Assembly: GCF_042920265.1 (NCBI RefSeq)
Contig: NZ_JBDQZI010000009.1
Location: 99,976 to 163,975, forward strand
DNA from: Lysinibacillus_B sp042920265
GTDB taxonomy: Bacteria > Bacillota > Bacilli > Bacillales_A > Planococcaceae
Length of the DNA: 64,000 nt
Direction: 5' to 3'
The position numbers and the translations under genes were made by a program. The first letter of the stretch is position 1. Each line of letters begins with the position of its first letter. Under the pieces are notes generated by a model. It was not told the origin of the DNA, did no database searches, and was given only the letters and a program-made list of their open reading frames with translations. Shown in pieces: positions 44,266 to 52,700 of this stretch.

Positions 44266-44298
44266 ACGCTCCTCGTAATGAGGAGCGTTTGTTTTTTC
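44266..44298 (+). terminator. terminator after pbuX
   Basis: ACGCTCCTC (44266-44274) pairs with GAGGAGCGT (44280-44288), followed by TTGTTTTTT. Confidence 0.88.
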
Positions 44299-44418
44299 TC
44301 TTCCAAAATGGGAATAGAAAATATAGTATATGCGTAAACCCAGATGTGTTGGCTATACAAATACTGGTAGATTAGGAGCGTGCTTTTTAGTGAAATGATT
44401 AATAAAAAGGCGCTTGCC

Positions 44419-44620
44419 CGTTGATTGGAGCGGAGGCGACTCGACTCCAGCAGGAAAAAGATCAAAGGCTAAAGTCGCCACGTCCTGTGGCAACGCCTTT
44501 GTGAGCAACATCATGTTGCCCCGAGCTGAAAATCCATTTCTTTCGGCATTAGTCGAAAGAAATTAGTTGAAGCCGTGCCTGCGGAAAGCGAGTCAGCCGT
44601 AGCGGAAATCAACGTATTCT
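44419..44620. repeat. roughly 200-bp interspersed repeat with CGTTGATT terminal inverted repeats
   Basis: The ends CGTTGATT (44419-44426) and AATCAACG (44607-44614) are perfect 8-bp inverted repeats, extended by GGAGCGGA and AGCGGAA. The GC-richer interior holds several hairpin-forming segments and no ORF. The layout (GATTGGAGCGGAG ... GCGGAAAGCGAG ... GCGGAAATCAACG) matches a repeat type I know from Bacillaceae intergenic regions. A shrunken copy is at 17582, and a decayed relative lies near 63526. Confidence 0.7.
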
Positions 44621-44950
44621 AATGTTCTCTTTAACCATAAGAGGTAAATCAACATGCGTGGCGTAAACCGATAGTATATGTTTTCACTATTGAATACATT
44701 TGATAAGTTATTTTGGGAACAAATTGAAATAATATGCATATACTAAAATAGTGGAGAAGTATTGTTTTTAGCTATTTTTAAAATGTAAATATTGTAAAAA
44801 ATATTTGTTTAAAGTGTGCAAATGTAGATTTTTTCTAAGGTTTTAAGTTATTAAAAAAATTTACAATAAATTTTTCGCTAAATTATGTGAATTCTCTGCG
44901 AGTTATTTGATATAATAGTACTGAATACATTTTGAAAAGGAGAGTTGCCC

Positions 44951-45142
44951 ATGGTGACCGGTCAGTTAGAGCAGGCTTTCAAATTAGCAGAAAAGCACAT
45001 GCTCGAAGTTCAAACAATTTTAGATTTAAAACGTATTATTGCAAAAGAGGTCAATTCATCACCAAGAATGGAGGAAAAGATTCTTCAGTTGATGATTCAG
45101 CTTCTTGAGAACAATAAAACGATCTTACAGGAGGCACAATAA
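44951..45142 (+). CDS. small helical protein of unknown function
   Basis: This 63-residue, probably all-helical protein (coiled-coil-like LEQAFKLAEKHMLEVQTILDL-type segment, then MEEKILQLMIQLLENN). No family recognised. The ATG at 44951 follows AAAAGGAGA; a perfect -10 TATAAT lies at 44911. It is followed with no spacing by a 15-codon ORF and then a terminator, so the two form a mini-operon. Confidence 0.6.
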   Translation: MVTGQLEQAFKLAEKHMLEVQTILDLKRIIAKEVNSSPRMEEKILQLMIQLLENNKTILQEAQ

Positions 45143-45190
45143 TTGGAAAAAACAATCGAAACATACGACGATCAAGACACATTTGACTAA
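45143..45190 (+). CDS. putative 15-residue microprotein
   Basis: TTG at 45143 begins an ORF for MEKTIETYDDQDTFD, directly after the stop of the 63-residue gene. AGGAGG (45129-45134) lies eight bases upstream, inside the end of the preceding gene, and a strong terminator starts at the stop codon. The peptide is very acidic and unlike anything I recognise. The well-placed ribosome-binding site is the main evidence. Confidence 0.45.
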   Translation: MEKTIETYDDQDTFD

Positions 45191-45230
45191 AGGCGCTGCT
45201 CAAGCATAGAAATAAGAGCAGCGCCTTGTT
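45190..45230 (+). terminator. terminator of the micro-operon
   Basis: The 12-bp perfect stem 45190-45201 with 45216-45227 is followed by GTTATGTTT. Confidence 0.8.
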
Positions 45231-45259
45231 ATGTTTATAAGACGTTTATCTACTGTTGT

Positions 45260-45306
45260 TTGACATGGCCGTTCCTTAGTGGTATATTTATCTCGAATTA
45301 AAGATA
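45260..45306 (+). promoter_or_regulatory. promoter with MhqR-type operator
   Basis: The -35 is a perfect TTGACA (45260-45265), then a 17-bp spacer, then the -10 TATATT (45283-45288). TATCTCGAATTAAAGATA (45289-45306) directly follows and is an imperfect palindrome resembling the MhqR operator (TATCTCGAATTCGAGATA-like). A further ATCGAGATA half-site lies at about 45313-45321. Confidence 0.75.
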
Positions 45307-45350
45307 TTTAAAATCGAGATAAAATTATAATCAATAATGGGGGCTTACAT

Positions 45351-45968
45351 ATGGAATTTACAAAACTCATTGAAAAAAGACGCTCAGCCAATAATTTTAT
45401 AGAAGGGGTTACAGTCACACCGCAAGATTTAAAACCGATTTTTGATGATGTAAAGCTAGCACCGTCTGCGTTTAATTTGCAGCATGCTGAATATATTACG
45501 GTTTTAAATCCAGAGTTAAAAGAACAATTACGTGAAGCAGCATATGGGCAATATAAAGTCCATTCAGCAGCAGGTGCCATTGTTGTAACAGCTGACCGTT
45601 ATGCATATAAGCAAACTGCACGACTAAATGAAGGGTTAAAGAACTTAGGTGTTATTAATGACTGTCAGCTGACGCAATTAGTAGCGGATAATGCTGCATT
45701 TTACGAAGAGCGTGGTGAGGAATTTATGAAGGAAGATGCGATTCGTAATGCATCTCTTTCGGCGATGCTATTTATGCTAGCTGCAAAAAATAGAGGTTGG
45801 GATACATGTCCGATGATTGGGTTTAATCAACAAAAAGTACGCGAAATTTTATCCATTCCAGTAACGCATGAAATTGTTATGATGATCACCATTGGGAAAG
45901 AAAAAGAACAAAGCCGAAATTTACGTGGCTACCGAAAACCGGTAAATGAGTTTGTCACATTTATTTAA
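45351..45968 (+). CDS. mhqN: nitroreductase family protein (MhqN-like)
   Basis: This 205-residue FMN-dependent nitroreductase-fold protein opens FTKLIEKRRSANNF and has LAPSAFNLQ and the C-terminal NLRGYRKPVNEFV. In B. subtilis the mhqNOP operon encodes a nitroreductase, a ring-cleaving dioxygenase and a DoxX protein for quinone and hydroquinone detoxification under MhqR. Here the first two genes and the MhqR-type operator are present and no DoxX gene follows. GGGGG precedes the ATG. Confidence 0.85.
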   Translation: MEFTKLIEKRRSANNFIEGVTVTPQDLKPIFDDVKLAPSAFNLQHAEYITVLNPELKEQLREAAYGQYKVHSAAGAIVVTADRYAYKQTARLNEGLKNLGVINDCQLTQLVADNAAFYEERGEEFMKEDAIRNASLSAMLFMLAAKNRGWDTCPMIGFNQQKVREILSIPVTHEIVMMITIGKEKEQSRNLRGYRKPVNEFVTFI

Positions 45969-45983
45969 GTGGGAGGAAAAATA

Positions 45984-46925
45984 ATGCAAACAGCAGGCAT
46001 TCACCATATTTCAGCTATCATTGGGGACCCACAAGAAAATGTAGATTTTTATGCTGGCATTTTAGGGTTACGTCTAGTGAAAAAGACAGTAAATTTTGAT
46101 GACCCTGGTACGTATCATCTTTATTTTGGAGATGAAGCAGGATCACCAGGAACAATTATGACGTTTTTCCCGTGGCCAAGTGATTTCCGTGGGCGTATTG
46201 GAGATGGCCAAGTGGGTGTTACATCGTATGTTGTACCAGAGGGAGCTTTGCCTTTTTGGATCGCACGACTTGAGAAATTGGCTGTTCCATTTATAAAGGT
46301 AGAGCGTTTCGGTGAGGAATATGTTCAGTTTGATGATCCGCACGGGCTACAGATCGAGCTAGTTGCACGAAAAGAAGGGGAAAATAGCAAATGGGCATTT
46401 GGTGAGGTGACATCTGATGTGGCAATCAAAGGATTTGGAGGTGCCACTTTATATTCAAGTAGTCCACAGCAAACCGCTGATGTATTAACAAATGTCATGG
46501 GATTAGAACTGGTCGCACGTGAAGGGGATTATGTGAGGTATAAAGCACCTGCTACGATTGGGAATATCATTGATTTAAAAATAGTCCCTGGTCGTCGCGG
46601 CGCAATGGGGCCAGGGACCGTGCATCATATTGCTTGGCGTGCCAAAAATCAAACAGAGCACTTGCAATGGCAGGAACATGTGATGAATAAAGGGCTACAT
46701 GTAACAGATGTGAAAGACCGCCATTATTTTGAGGCCATCTATTTCCGTGAGCCGGGTGGGATTTTATTTGAAATCGCAACAGATTCACCAGGCTTTGCAA
46801 TGGATGAAATACCCCAAGTAATGGGCAGCCAGCTGATGTTGCCACCACAATACGAGCATATGCGAGCGCAATTAGAAAGCAACCTACCTTCAATACAAGT
46901 ACGTGTAGTCAAGGCAAATAACTAA
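45984..46925 (+). CDS. mhqO: ring-cleaving dioxygenase, glyoxalase fold (MhqO-like)
   Basis: This 313-residue protein has two vicinal-oxygen-chelate modules. Metal-ligand candidates are His in GIHHISAIIGDPQENVDFY, His in GTVHHIAWRAKN and Glu in EPGGILFEIATDSPGF, as in hydroquinone-specific MhqA/MhqO dioxygenases. The ATG at 45984 has GGGAGG upstream; the GTG at 45969 precedes that site. It is co-transcribed with the nitroreductase gene 15 bp upstream. Confidence 0.88.
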   Translation: MQTAGIHHISAIIGDPQENVDFYAGILGLRLVKKTVNFDDPGTYHLYFGDEAGSPGTIMTFFPWPSDFRGRIGDGQVGVTSYVVPEGALPFWIARLEKLAVPFIKVERFGEEYVQFDDPHGLQIELVARKEGENSKWAFGEVTSDVAIKGFGGATLYSSSPQQTADVLTNVMGLELVAREGDYVRYKAPATIGNIIDLKIVPGRRGAMGPGTVHHIAWRAKNQTEHLQWQEHVMNKGLHVTDVKDRHYFEAIYFREPGGILFEIATDSPGFAMDEIPQVMGSQLMLPPQYEHMRAQLESNLPSIQVRVVKANN

Positions 46926-46934
46926 ACAGAGAGA

Positions 46935-46983
46935 AGGGCTGTACTTAAAAGTAAGCATATGCTTCGCTTTTAGCACAAGCCCT
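46935..46983. terminator. long hairpin between convergent mhqO and SLH genes
   Basis: The outer AGGGCT/AGCCCT arms, inner TTAAAAG/CTTTTAG-type pairing and an AAGCATATGCTT core form an extended hairpin. T-runs are weak. Confidence 0.5.
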
Positions 46984-47013
46984 ATCTAAATACGTAGTAG
47001 TTATGTTTTTAGC

Positions 47014-48393
47014 TTACACTAATGCATCTAAATACGCTTCGATATATGCATATAAATCTTCGTAGGACATGTTAAATACTTGTATAAATGCTTCTTCATC
47101 ATCCTCAAATTGTGGGATTAATAGAATAAACTCTTCTATTTTATCCATACCAAATTGAGATTCCAGTAGTGCAAATGCAACAACGGATTCAGCACTATAG
47201 GACTCGGTTATATCACCAAATTGTTCAATTTCCAGTAAATATTCAATGTATTCCTTGAATTTATCAGTTTGTACAAAGTGGTCTTTATTATCTTGCATCG
47301 TATAGCCAATATTTTCAGCTAATGCTTCTTCTACCCAACCCGTTGTAAAGGATACTTCATAGAAGTTAGATACAACCCAGTGGAAGTATTCGTGTCCTAA
47401 TAGTTCAAGATTTACATACTCCTCTTCTTCTTGTAGGTTTGTCGTTAAGACGATGACATTTTCTTCAAAGTTTACCCAACCCATGGCATCGTCTAATCCT
47501 TCAACATCGCCGTAATTGCTGTACTGTTCAATATCTTCCTCAAATGCTAAAACTAAAAATACTGGTTTTTCATCTACTACTACATCGAAAAGCGCGGCGA
47601 AATCATGTACTTCTTCTCCTGTGAACGCCTCAGCATAGGCTGTTAAATACGCATCACTAATCGATGGTGAAGCATAAAACAGACCGTATTCTGTTTCAAT
47701 CGAATGCAATTGATCTAAGTATGCTTGCATTGCTTCCGTTCCGACTGGTGAAATAGGCAAGCGATCTTCTTCAATTTCAGCTTCGTCTTCGCTTCCTGTT
47801 TCTTCCTCGTTATATAATGCACGATAGATGAATACAGCAAAGTGTTGACGTGTAACGAGTGCGTTTGGGCGGAATGTTTCATTGCCGTAACCTGTTGTAA
47901 TACCTGCTTCGACTAATGCGCCAATAAAGCCATTAAACGAATCGTGTACAGGGACATCTTGAAATGCAGTTGTTTGTGTTTCTTCAAGTCCTAAAACGTT
48001 TGTTAATACTTTCGCTAATTGAGCACGTGTCAATGGCTCATCTGGACGGAACTTACCGTTTGATCCATCAATAATGCCAGCTGTATAAAGCTTTGTAATC
48101 GCCTCGTAATAAGGATGTGTTGGCGGTACATCTAAGAAGTTCACTGCTGGACGTACATCCTCTAACTCATATGCACGTGTAATCATGACTGCCATATGTG
48201 CCCGTGTCATCGTAGCATCTGGCTTAAACTGACCATCACCATAACCGCTAATAATGCCGTCATCCGATAAATGATCCAGCATATCATAGTACGGGTTATT
48301 GCTCGTTACATCTATAAACGTTTTAGCGCTTGAAAGCTGCGGTACAAAGAACAAGGTTAACCCTAAGACGACTGTTACTATCCACTTTTTCAT
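47014..48393 (-). CDS. S-layer-homology protein with putative HExxH metallopeptidase domain
   Basis: This 459-residue secreted protein has a signal peptide (residues 1-23, cleavage after SSA). Three SLH domains (about 24-75, 85-135, 143-195) anchor it to secondary cell-wall polymer. An acidic linker and a C-terminal domain with H334-E-Y-F-H338 followed by E355/E356 in WVEEALAEN form a gluzincin-like zinc-binding arrangement. A role as a cell-surface peptidase is likely. No ribosome-binding-site problem: AGGAGG precedes the ATG. It is divergent from another SLH protein gene. Confidence 0.82.
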   Translation of the reverse strand: MKKWIVTVVLGLTLFFVPQLSSAKTFIDVTSNNPYYDMLDHLSDDGIISGYGDGQFKPDATMTRAHMAVMITRAYELEDVRPAVNFLDVPPTHPYYEAITKLYTAGIIDGSNGKFRPDEPLTRAQLAKVLTNVLGLEETQTTAFQDVPVHDSFNGFIGALVEAGITTGYGNETFRPNALVTRQHFAVFIYRALYNEEETGSEDEAEIEEDRLPISPVGTEAMQAYLDQLHSIETEYGLFYASPSISDAYLTAYAEAFTGEEVHDFAALFDVVVDEKPVFLVLAFEEDIEQYSNYGDVEGLDDAMGWVNFEENVIVLTTNLQEEEEYVNLELLGHEYFHWVVSNFYEVSFTTGWVEEALAENIGYTMQDNKDHFVQTDKFKEYIEYLLEIEQFGDITESYSAESVVAFALLESQFGMDKIEEFILLIPQFEDDEEAFIQVFNMSYEDLYAYIEAYLDALV

Positions 48394-48595
48394 GTTTTAT
48401 CCTCCTAACATAGTTCAACATATAAAAATAGATTAAAGAACCATTATTAAAATCTGTTTAAATTTTTAAAAATATTTATTTATTAAAAGTATAGTTAATA
48501 AGTTACATTTTTACATATATATGAAACTTTTGTTTTCGAAATACGTATATGTAGATGTGGAGGTTTCTGCACGAAAATAGATAGGGGGATGAAGA

Positions 48596-50818
48596 ATGGT
48601 TACATTTAAAAAAGTTGGGACATTATTATCAGCAACGGCATTATCAGTTGGTTTATTAGCGCCAGTTGCCAGTGCTTCAACGTTCGCGAATGAACGTCCG
48701 GACACATTGCCAATTCAAGTGGCACAAACGAATGCGGTAGTGACAAAAAATGATTTAATCAAACGATTTAGAGAGTTATTTCCAAATGAGTTTACAAATG
48801 TAGCGGAAAAAGATTTTCATATGAGTACGGGACATTACTACTCAGGGGACGAGACATTACGATATGAGTTGAGCTTCTCTAAAAAGATTGACAATCGTTA
48901 TGAACATGGGAGTGTAACATTTGCTGGAGAAAGCTTGGAGCTTGAGGGTTTCTATTATCAACCAGCAAACTATGCAGAGGTATTGTTCCCACCTAAATAT
49001 TCAAAAGAAGAAGCAGAAAAAATTGCCAATGAATTTATTAAAAAGTTTGATCAAACGACGGAATACAAACTTGCATCAGATGCCTTTGGTTACTATGAGT
49101 TCTATTCCCCGCTTTTAACAGAGCCAGTTCAATACTACTTCACGTATAATGTGACAAAATCAGGTGTACCGTTAGCGGATCAAAATATTAGTGTAGCGGT
49201 ATTAGGTGATGGAACGGTTACGACCTTCCATAAGGGACAAGCTAAAAAAGGTGACTTTACGTACGATGCCCCATCTAAAAAGCAAAGTGAATCAGACATG
49301 GCGAAGCGTATTCGAAATGCTGTAACAGCTCAACTTTCGTATATGGTTGATACTAATTACCAGACGGGGGAACAAAATGTAAAGCTTGTCTATCAACCAA
49401 ACAGCCAAGTGACATCAGGTGTACATGCTTTAACAGGTGAGTGGATTACAGCAGATGGACTATCTGCTACATTACCAAAACAACAAGAGGTGACACCGAT
49501 TGTAGAACAGCCTTTAGCGCCGAAGCAACCGGGCATTACAGCAGAACAAGCACAAGAGTTGGCGATGAAGCTCCTTGCAACGAATCAAAAGGGTATAGAA
49601 TTAAAAATTGATTCTATTCAAGAAATGGAAAATTGGAATGGTAAAGAAGTATATTATATTAACTATATGTATGAATATAAGCATGGCGGTACAGGTACTT
49701 CACTAATGATTGATAAAGCAACAGGTGAAGTGATTGAGTATCATGATATTAAAAATCAACTTTTAGAAGTAGCGGAAGATGAGGACAAAGCGCCAGCATT
49801 AACACAGCAACAAGCATTAGACAAAGCGGTTGCTTATATTAAAGAATGGATACCTTCTTACGCAAGTAACTATGCATTACCAGTAAACGTGGAACCTTAT
49901 TTCAGTGAAACGGATAGTTATTACTTTACATTCCCGCGCATCGTCAATGGTTTAACAGTCATCGGGGATCAAATTCATGTAGGTATAAGCGAAACAGGGG
50001 AATTACAGGCGTTATCTGTAATGGCGTATGATCAACTTGCATGGCCTGTAGCCGAAGGAATTTTAACAAAACAGGAAGCGACAAAGCTTTTAAAAGACCA
50101 ATTAAAAGTAGAATTACAATATGTGAATATTCCAAATGTTGAAAACGAACAACATTATAGCTTAGCATACCAACCAAAGTTTAAAGAAAGCCAATTCAAT
50201 TACATTGATGCGAAAACAGGCGAATGGTTATATGAAGCAACAAGCAAGGATAAAACAACAATTGAGCATCCGACAGCTGCTGAGGAGTTAAATTATTTAA
50301 TTCGTACGGGTGCCCTACAAGTAGACGATGCATTCAACCCAGATGCGGCGATTACAAAAGGGGAAGCATTACAAGTGTTAGTGAAGTCAGTAACACATAT
50401 GTACTATAGTTTCTATGGTGAAGAGGAAGCAACAGAGTCTTTCACAAATATTTCACCTGATCATGAGTTATACCCAGTTGTAACACGTGCATTATCGATC
50501 GGCCTACTGAATGCAGAGGATCAAACATTTAATGCGGATGCGCCACTTTCACGTGAAGAATTAGCTAAATGGGCAGTAAGCTTATTAAAATGGAATGGAG
50601 CGGCACAATATAGCGATATTTATCAGCTCAATTATAGTGATGCTTCACAAGTGACGAAGGAAATGCGCGGCTATGTGGCATTAGCATCTGCTATGGGCCT
50701 ACTAGAGGAAGAGAATGGTAAATGGAAACCGAAAAGCGATGTGACGTATGCAGAATTAGCGAAAATGACACTTCGCTTAGCACATAAGATGAATGAGCAA
50801 AATATTAATCATTGGTAA
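48596..50818 (+). CDS. S-layer-homology protein with YcdB/YcdC-like repeats
   Basis: This 740-residue exported protein has a signal peptide (cleavage near ASA-STF, residue 28). Two or three repeated YcdB/PepSY-like units follow, each with a helix (KEEAEKIANEFI, AEQAQELAMKLL, QQQALDKAVAYI, KQEATKLLKDQL) followed by strands such as INYMYEYKHGGTGTSLMIDKATGE. C-terminal SLH segments (about 560-735) include VTYAELAKMTLRL. It is probably cell-wall bound; YcdB-like domains have been proposed to inhibit or modulate peptidases. GGGGGAT precedes the ATG. It is divergent from the SLH-peptidase gene, a suggestive pairing. Confidence 0.82.
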   Translation: MVTFKKVGTLLSATALSVGLLAPVASASTFANERPDTLPIQVAQTNAVVTKNDLIKRFRELFPNEFTNVAEKDFHMSTGHYYSGDETLRYELSFSKKIDNRYEHGSVTFAGESLELEGFYYQPANYAEVLFPPKYSKEEAEKIANEFIKKFDQTTEYKLASDAFGYYEFYSPLLTEPVQYYFTYNVTKSGVPLADQNISVAVLGDGTVTTFHKGQAKKGDFTYDAPSKKQSESDMAKRIRNAVTAQLSYMVDTNYQTGEQNVKLVYQPNSQVTSGVHALTGEWITADGLSATLPKQQEVTPIVEQPLAPKQPGITAEQAQELAMKLLATNQKGIELKIDSIQEMENWNGKEVYYINYMYEYKHGGTGTSLMIDKATGEVIEYHDIKNQLLEVAEDEDKAPALTQQQALDKAVAYIKEWIPSYASNYALPVNVEPYFSETDSYYFTFPRIVNGLTVIGDQIHVGISETGELQALSVMAYDQLAWPVAEGILTKQEATKLLKDQLKVELQYVNIPNVENEQHYSLAYQPKFKESQFNYIDAKTGEWLYEATSKDKTTIEHPTAAEELNYLIRTGALQVDDAFNPDAAITKGEALQVLVKSVTHMYYSFYGEEEATESFTNISPDHELYPVVTRALSIGLLNAEDQTFNADAPLSREELAKWAVSLLKWNGAAQYSDIYQLNYSDASQVTKEMRGYVALASAMGLLEEENGKWKPKSDVTYAELAKMTLRLAHKMNEQNINHW

Positions 50819-50857
50819 TGTTTAAAATTAACAATTTTTAACGAATAACAGTAGATA

Positions 50858-50900
50858 AAACGACGCCCCTTACCATTTTTAGGTGAGGGGCGTCGTTTGT
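50858..50900. terminator. bidirectional terminator before fumC
   Basis: The AAACGACGCCCCT arm (50858-50870) pairs with AGGGGCGTCGTTT (50886-50898), with an inner ACC/GGT. It lies between the convergent SLH and fumC genes. Confidence 0.85.
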
Positions 50901-50932
50901 ATGTCCTTCTAAGAAGAAAATCCGCTTACTAC

Positions 50933-52324
50933 TTACTCCGCATTTGGATAAATCATCGTTTTTGGATCAACGTATTCATCGTATTGTGCTTCTGTTAAGT
51001 AGCCAGTAGCAAGTGCCGCTTCTTTTAATGTAGTGCCTTCTTTATGTGCTTTTTTTGCAATTTCAGCTGCTTTTTCGTAACCGATATACGGATTTAACGC
51101 GGTTACAAGCATTAATGAATTACGTAAGTTTGCATCTAATATTTCTTGATTTGGTTCGATACCGACCGCACAGTTGTCGTTAAAGCTTTGCATCGCATCG
51201 GCAAGCAGGCGAGCGGATTGTAAGAAGTTGTAGATAATGACGGGTTTAAAGACATTTAATTCAAAATTCCCTTGTGATGCTGCAAAGCCAATTGTCGCAT
51301 CATTACCAAATACTTGGCATGCCACCATCGTCATTGCTTCTGATTGTGTGGGGTTTACTTTCCCGGGCATGATGGATGAGCCTGGTTCGTTTTCAGGAAT
51401 CGTAATTTCCCCGATACCAGAGCGAGGACCAGATGCTAGCCAACGTACGTCATTTGCAATTTTCATTAAATCAGCAGCTAATGCTTTTAACGCACCGTGA
51501 GCTGTTGTAATTTCGTCGTGTGATGTTAAAGCATGGAATTTATTTTCAGCTGTCACAAAGTGTTTGCCTGTATATGCTGCAATTTCCGTCGCTACCATTT
51601 CACCAAATTTAGGGTGGGCATTAATCCCTGTACCAACCGCTGTACCACCAATGGCTAGCTCTTTCATAAATTCAGTTGTGACTTGGATCATCTTTTCAGA
51701 TTTGACGAGCATATGTGCCCAGCCTGAAATTTCTTGACCTAGCGTAAGTGGTGTTGCATCTTGTAAGTGTGTACGGCCAATTTTAATGATGTTGTTAAAT
51801 GCTTCTGTTTTTGCTTGAAGTGTTGCTTTTAAAACGTTTAATTTCGGTAATACATAATTTTCCACTGCTAAAACTGCCGCAACATGTAGCGCCGTAGGGA
51901 ATGTATCGTTTGAACTTTGCGATTTGTTTACATCATCATTTGGATGGACACGCTCTTCCGTGCCTTGCTTCTCTAGCAGTTGGTTTGCGCGGAAAGAGAT
52001 AACCTCGTTGACATTCATATTTGACTGTGTACCAGAGCCCGTTTGCCATACAACAAGAGGGAATTGATCATCGAGCTTTCCTGCTAAAATTTCATCAGCT
52101 GCCGCTACGATAGCATTTGTTTTTACATCAGATAACTTGCCAAGCTTTTGGTTTGCGATAGCCGCTGATCTTTTCAAAATGGCGAATGCACGAATAACTT
52201 CGATTGGCATTTTTTCAGTACCAATTTTAAAGTTTTGTAAGCTACGTTGTGTTTGTGCCTTCCATAATTTATCAGCAGGGACTTGAATTTCACCCATTGT
52301 GTCTTTTTCAATACGGAATTCCAT
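50933..52324 (-). CDS. fumC: class II fumarate hydratase
   Basis: This 463-residue fumarase converts fumarate to malate in the TCA cycle; iron-independent class II tetramer. Signature GSSIMPGKVNP is present, as are SNMNVNEV and the catalytic-His region GRTHLQDATPLTLGQE. The ATG at 52324 has AAAGGAG upstream; the frame extends 20 codons further but without a ribosome-binding site. It is a single gene. Confidence 0.97.
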   Translation of the reverse strand: MEFRIEKDTMGEIQVPADKLWKAQTQRSLQNFKIGTEKMPIEVIRAFAILKRSAAIANQKLGKLSDVKTNAIVAAADEILAGKLDDQFPLVVWQTGSGTQSNMNVNEVISFRANQLLEKQGTEERVHPNDDVNKSQSSNDTFPTALHVAAVLAVENYVLPKLNVLKATLQAKTEAFNNIIKIGRTHLQDATPLTLGQEISGWAHMLVKSEKMIQVTTEFMKELAIGGTAVGTGINAHPKFGEMVATEIAAYTGKHFVTAENKFHALTSHDEITTAHGALKALAADLMKIANDVRWLASGPRSGIGEITIPENEPGSSIMPGKVNPTQSEAMTMVACQVFGNDATIGFAASQGNFELNVFKPVIIYNFLQSARLLADAMQSFNDNCAVGIEPNQEILDANLRNSLMLVTALNPYIGYEKAAEIAKKAHKEGTTLKEAALATGYLTEAQYDEYVDPKTMIYPNAE

Positions 52325-52497
52325 AACTATTCGCTCCTTTTTATGTGTATGTAATGAGTATTCCCCATACAGGGAAAATGACAAACTCTTTAAAAGTTTG
52401 TCATTGCCTTTATCATATGAAAAATTGGAAGGGAGGATACGAAACGATTCTGGGGGATACGTTTCGACTCAAAAATGAAATACTTAACAACTATATT

Positions 52498-52516
52498 GAT
52501 AATGATAATCTTTATC
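52498..52516. promoter_or_regulatory. near-perfect Fur box without an obvious intact target
   Basis: GATAATGATAATCTTTATC matches the 19-bp Fur consensus at 18 positions and sits in a larger ATTGATAA/TTATCAAT palindrome. Downstream is only an 18-codon ORF (52537-52593), then the sulfur-transport operon about 185 bp away; upstream is fumC, 170 bp away and divergent. Confidence 0.75.
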
Positions 52517-52700
52517 AATACAAAAGTCAAGACGAGATGAATATAGATATTTACCTCAGAGCTGTACAGCTAGAGAAGCCTTCATTTTTCTGAAATTAAA
52601 ACCTAGTAAATAAATAGGTATTAAGGATTATTGCGGTAGGTAATTTGTTAATATAATATAAACCTATAAATTTACTAAGTATTAAAGGAGGTTACACGAT

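Noticed and set aside
52345..52593. 82-codon plus-strand frame overlapping the fumC 5' region
   Set aside because: No ribosome-binding site, overlaps the fumC leader and contains the Fur palindrome; only the last 18 codons have any merit.
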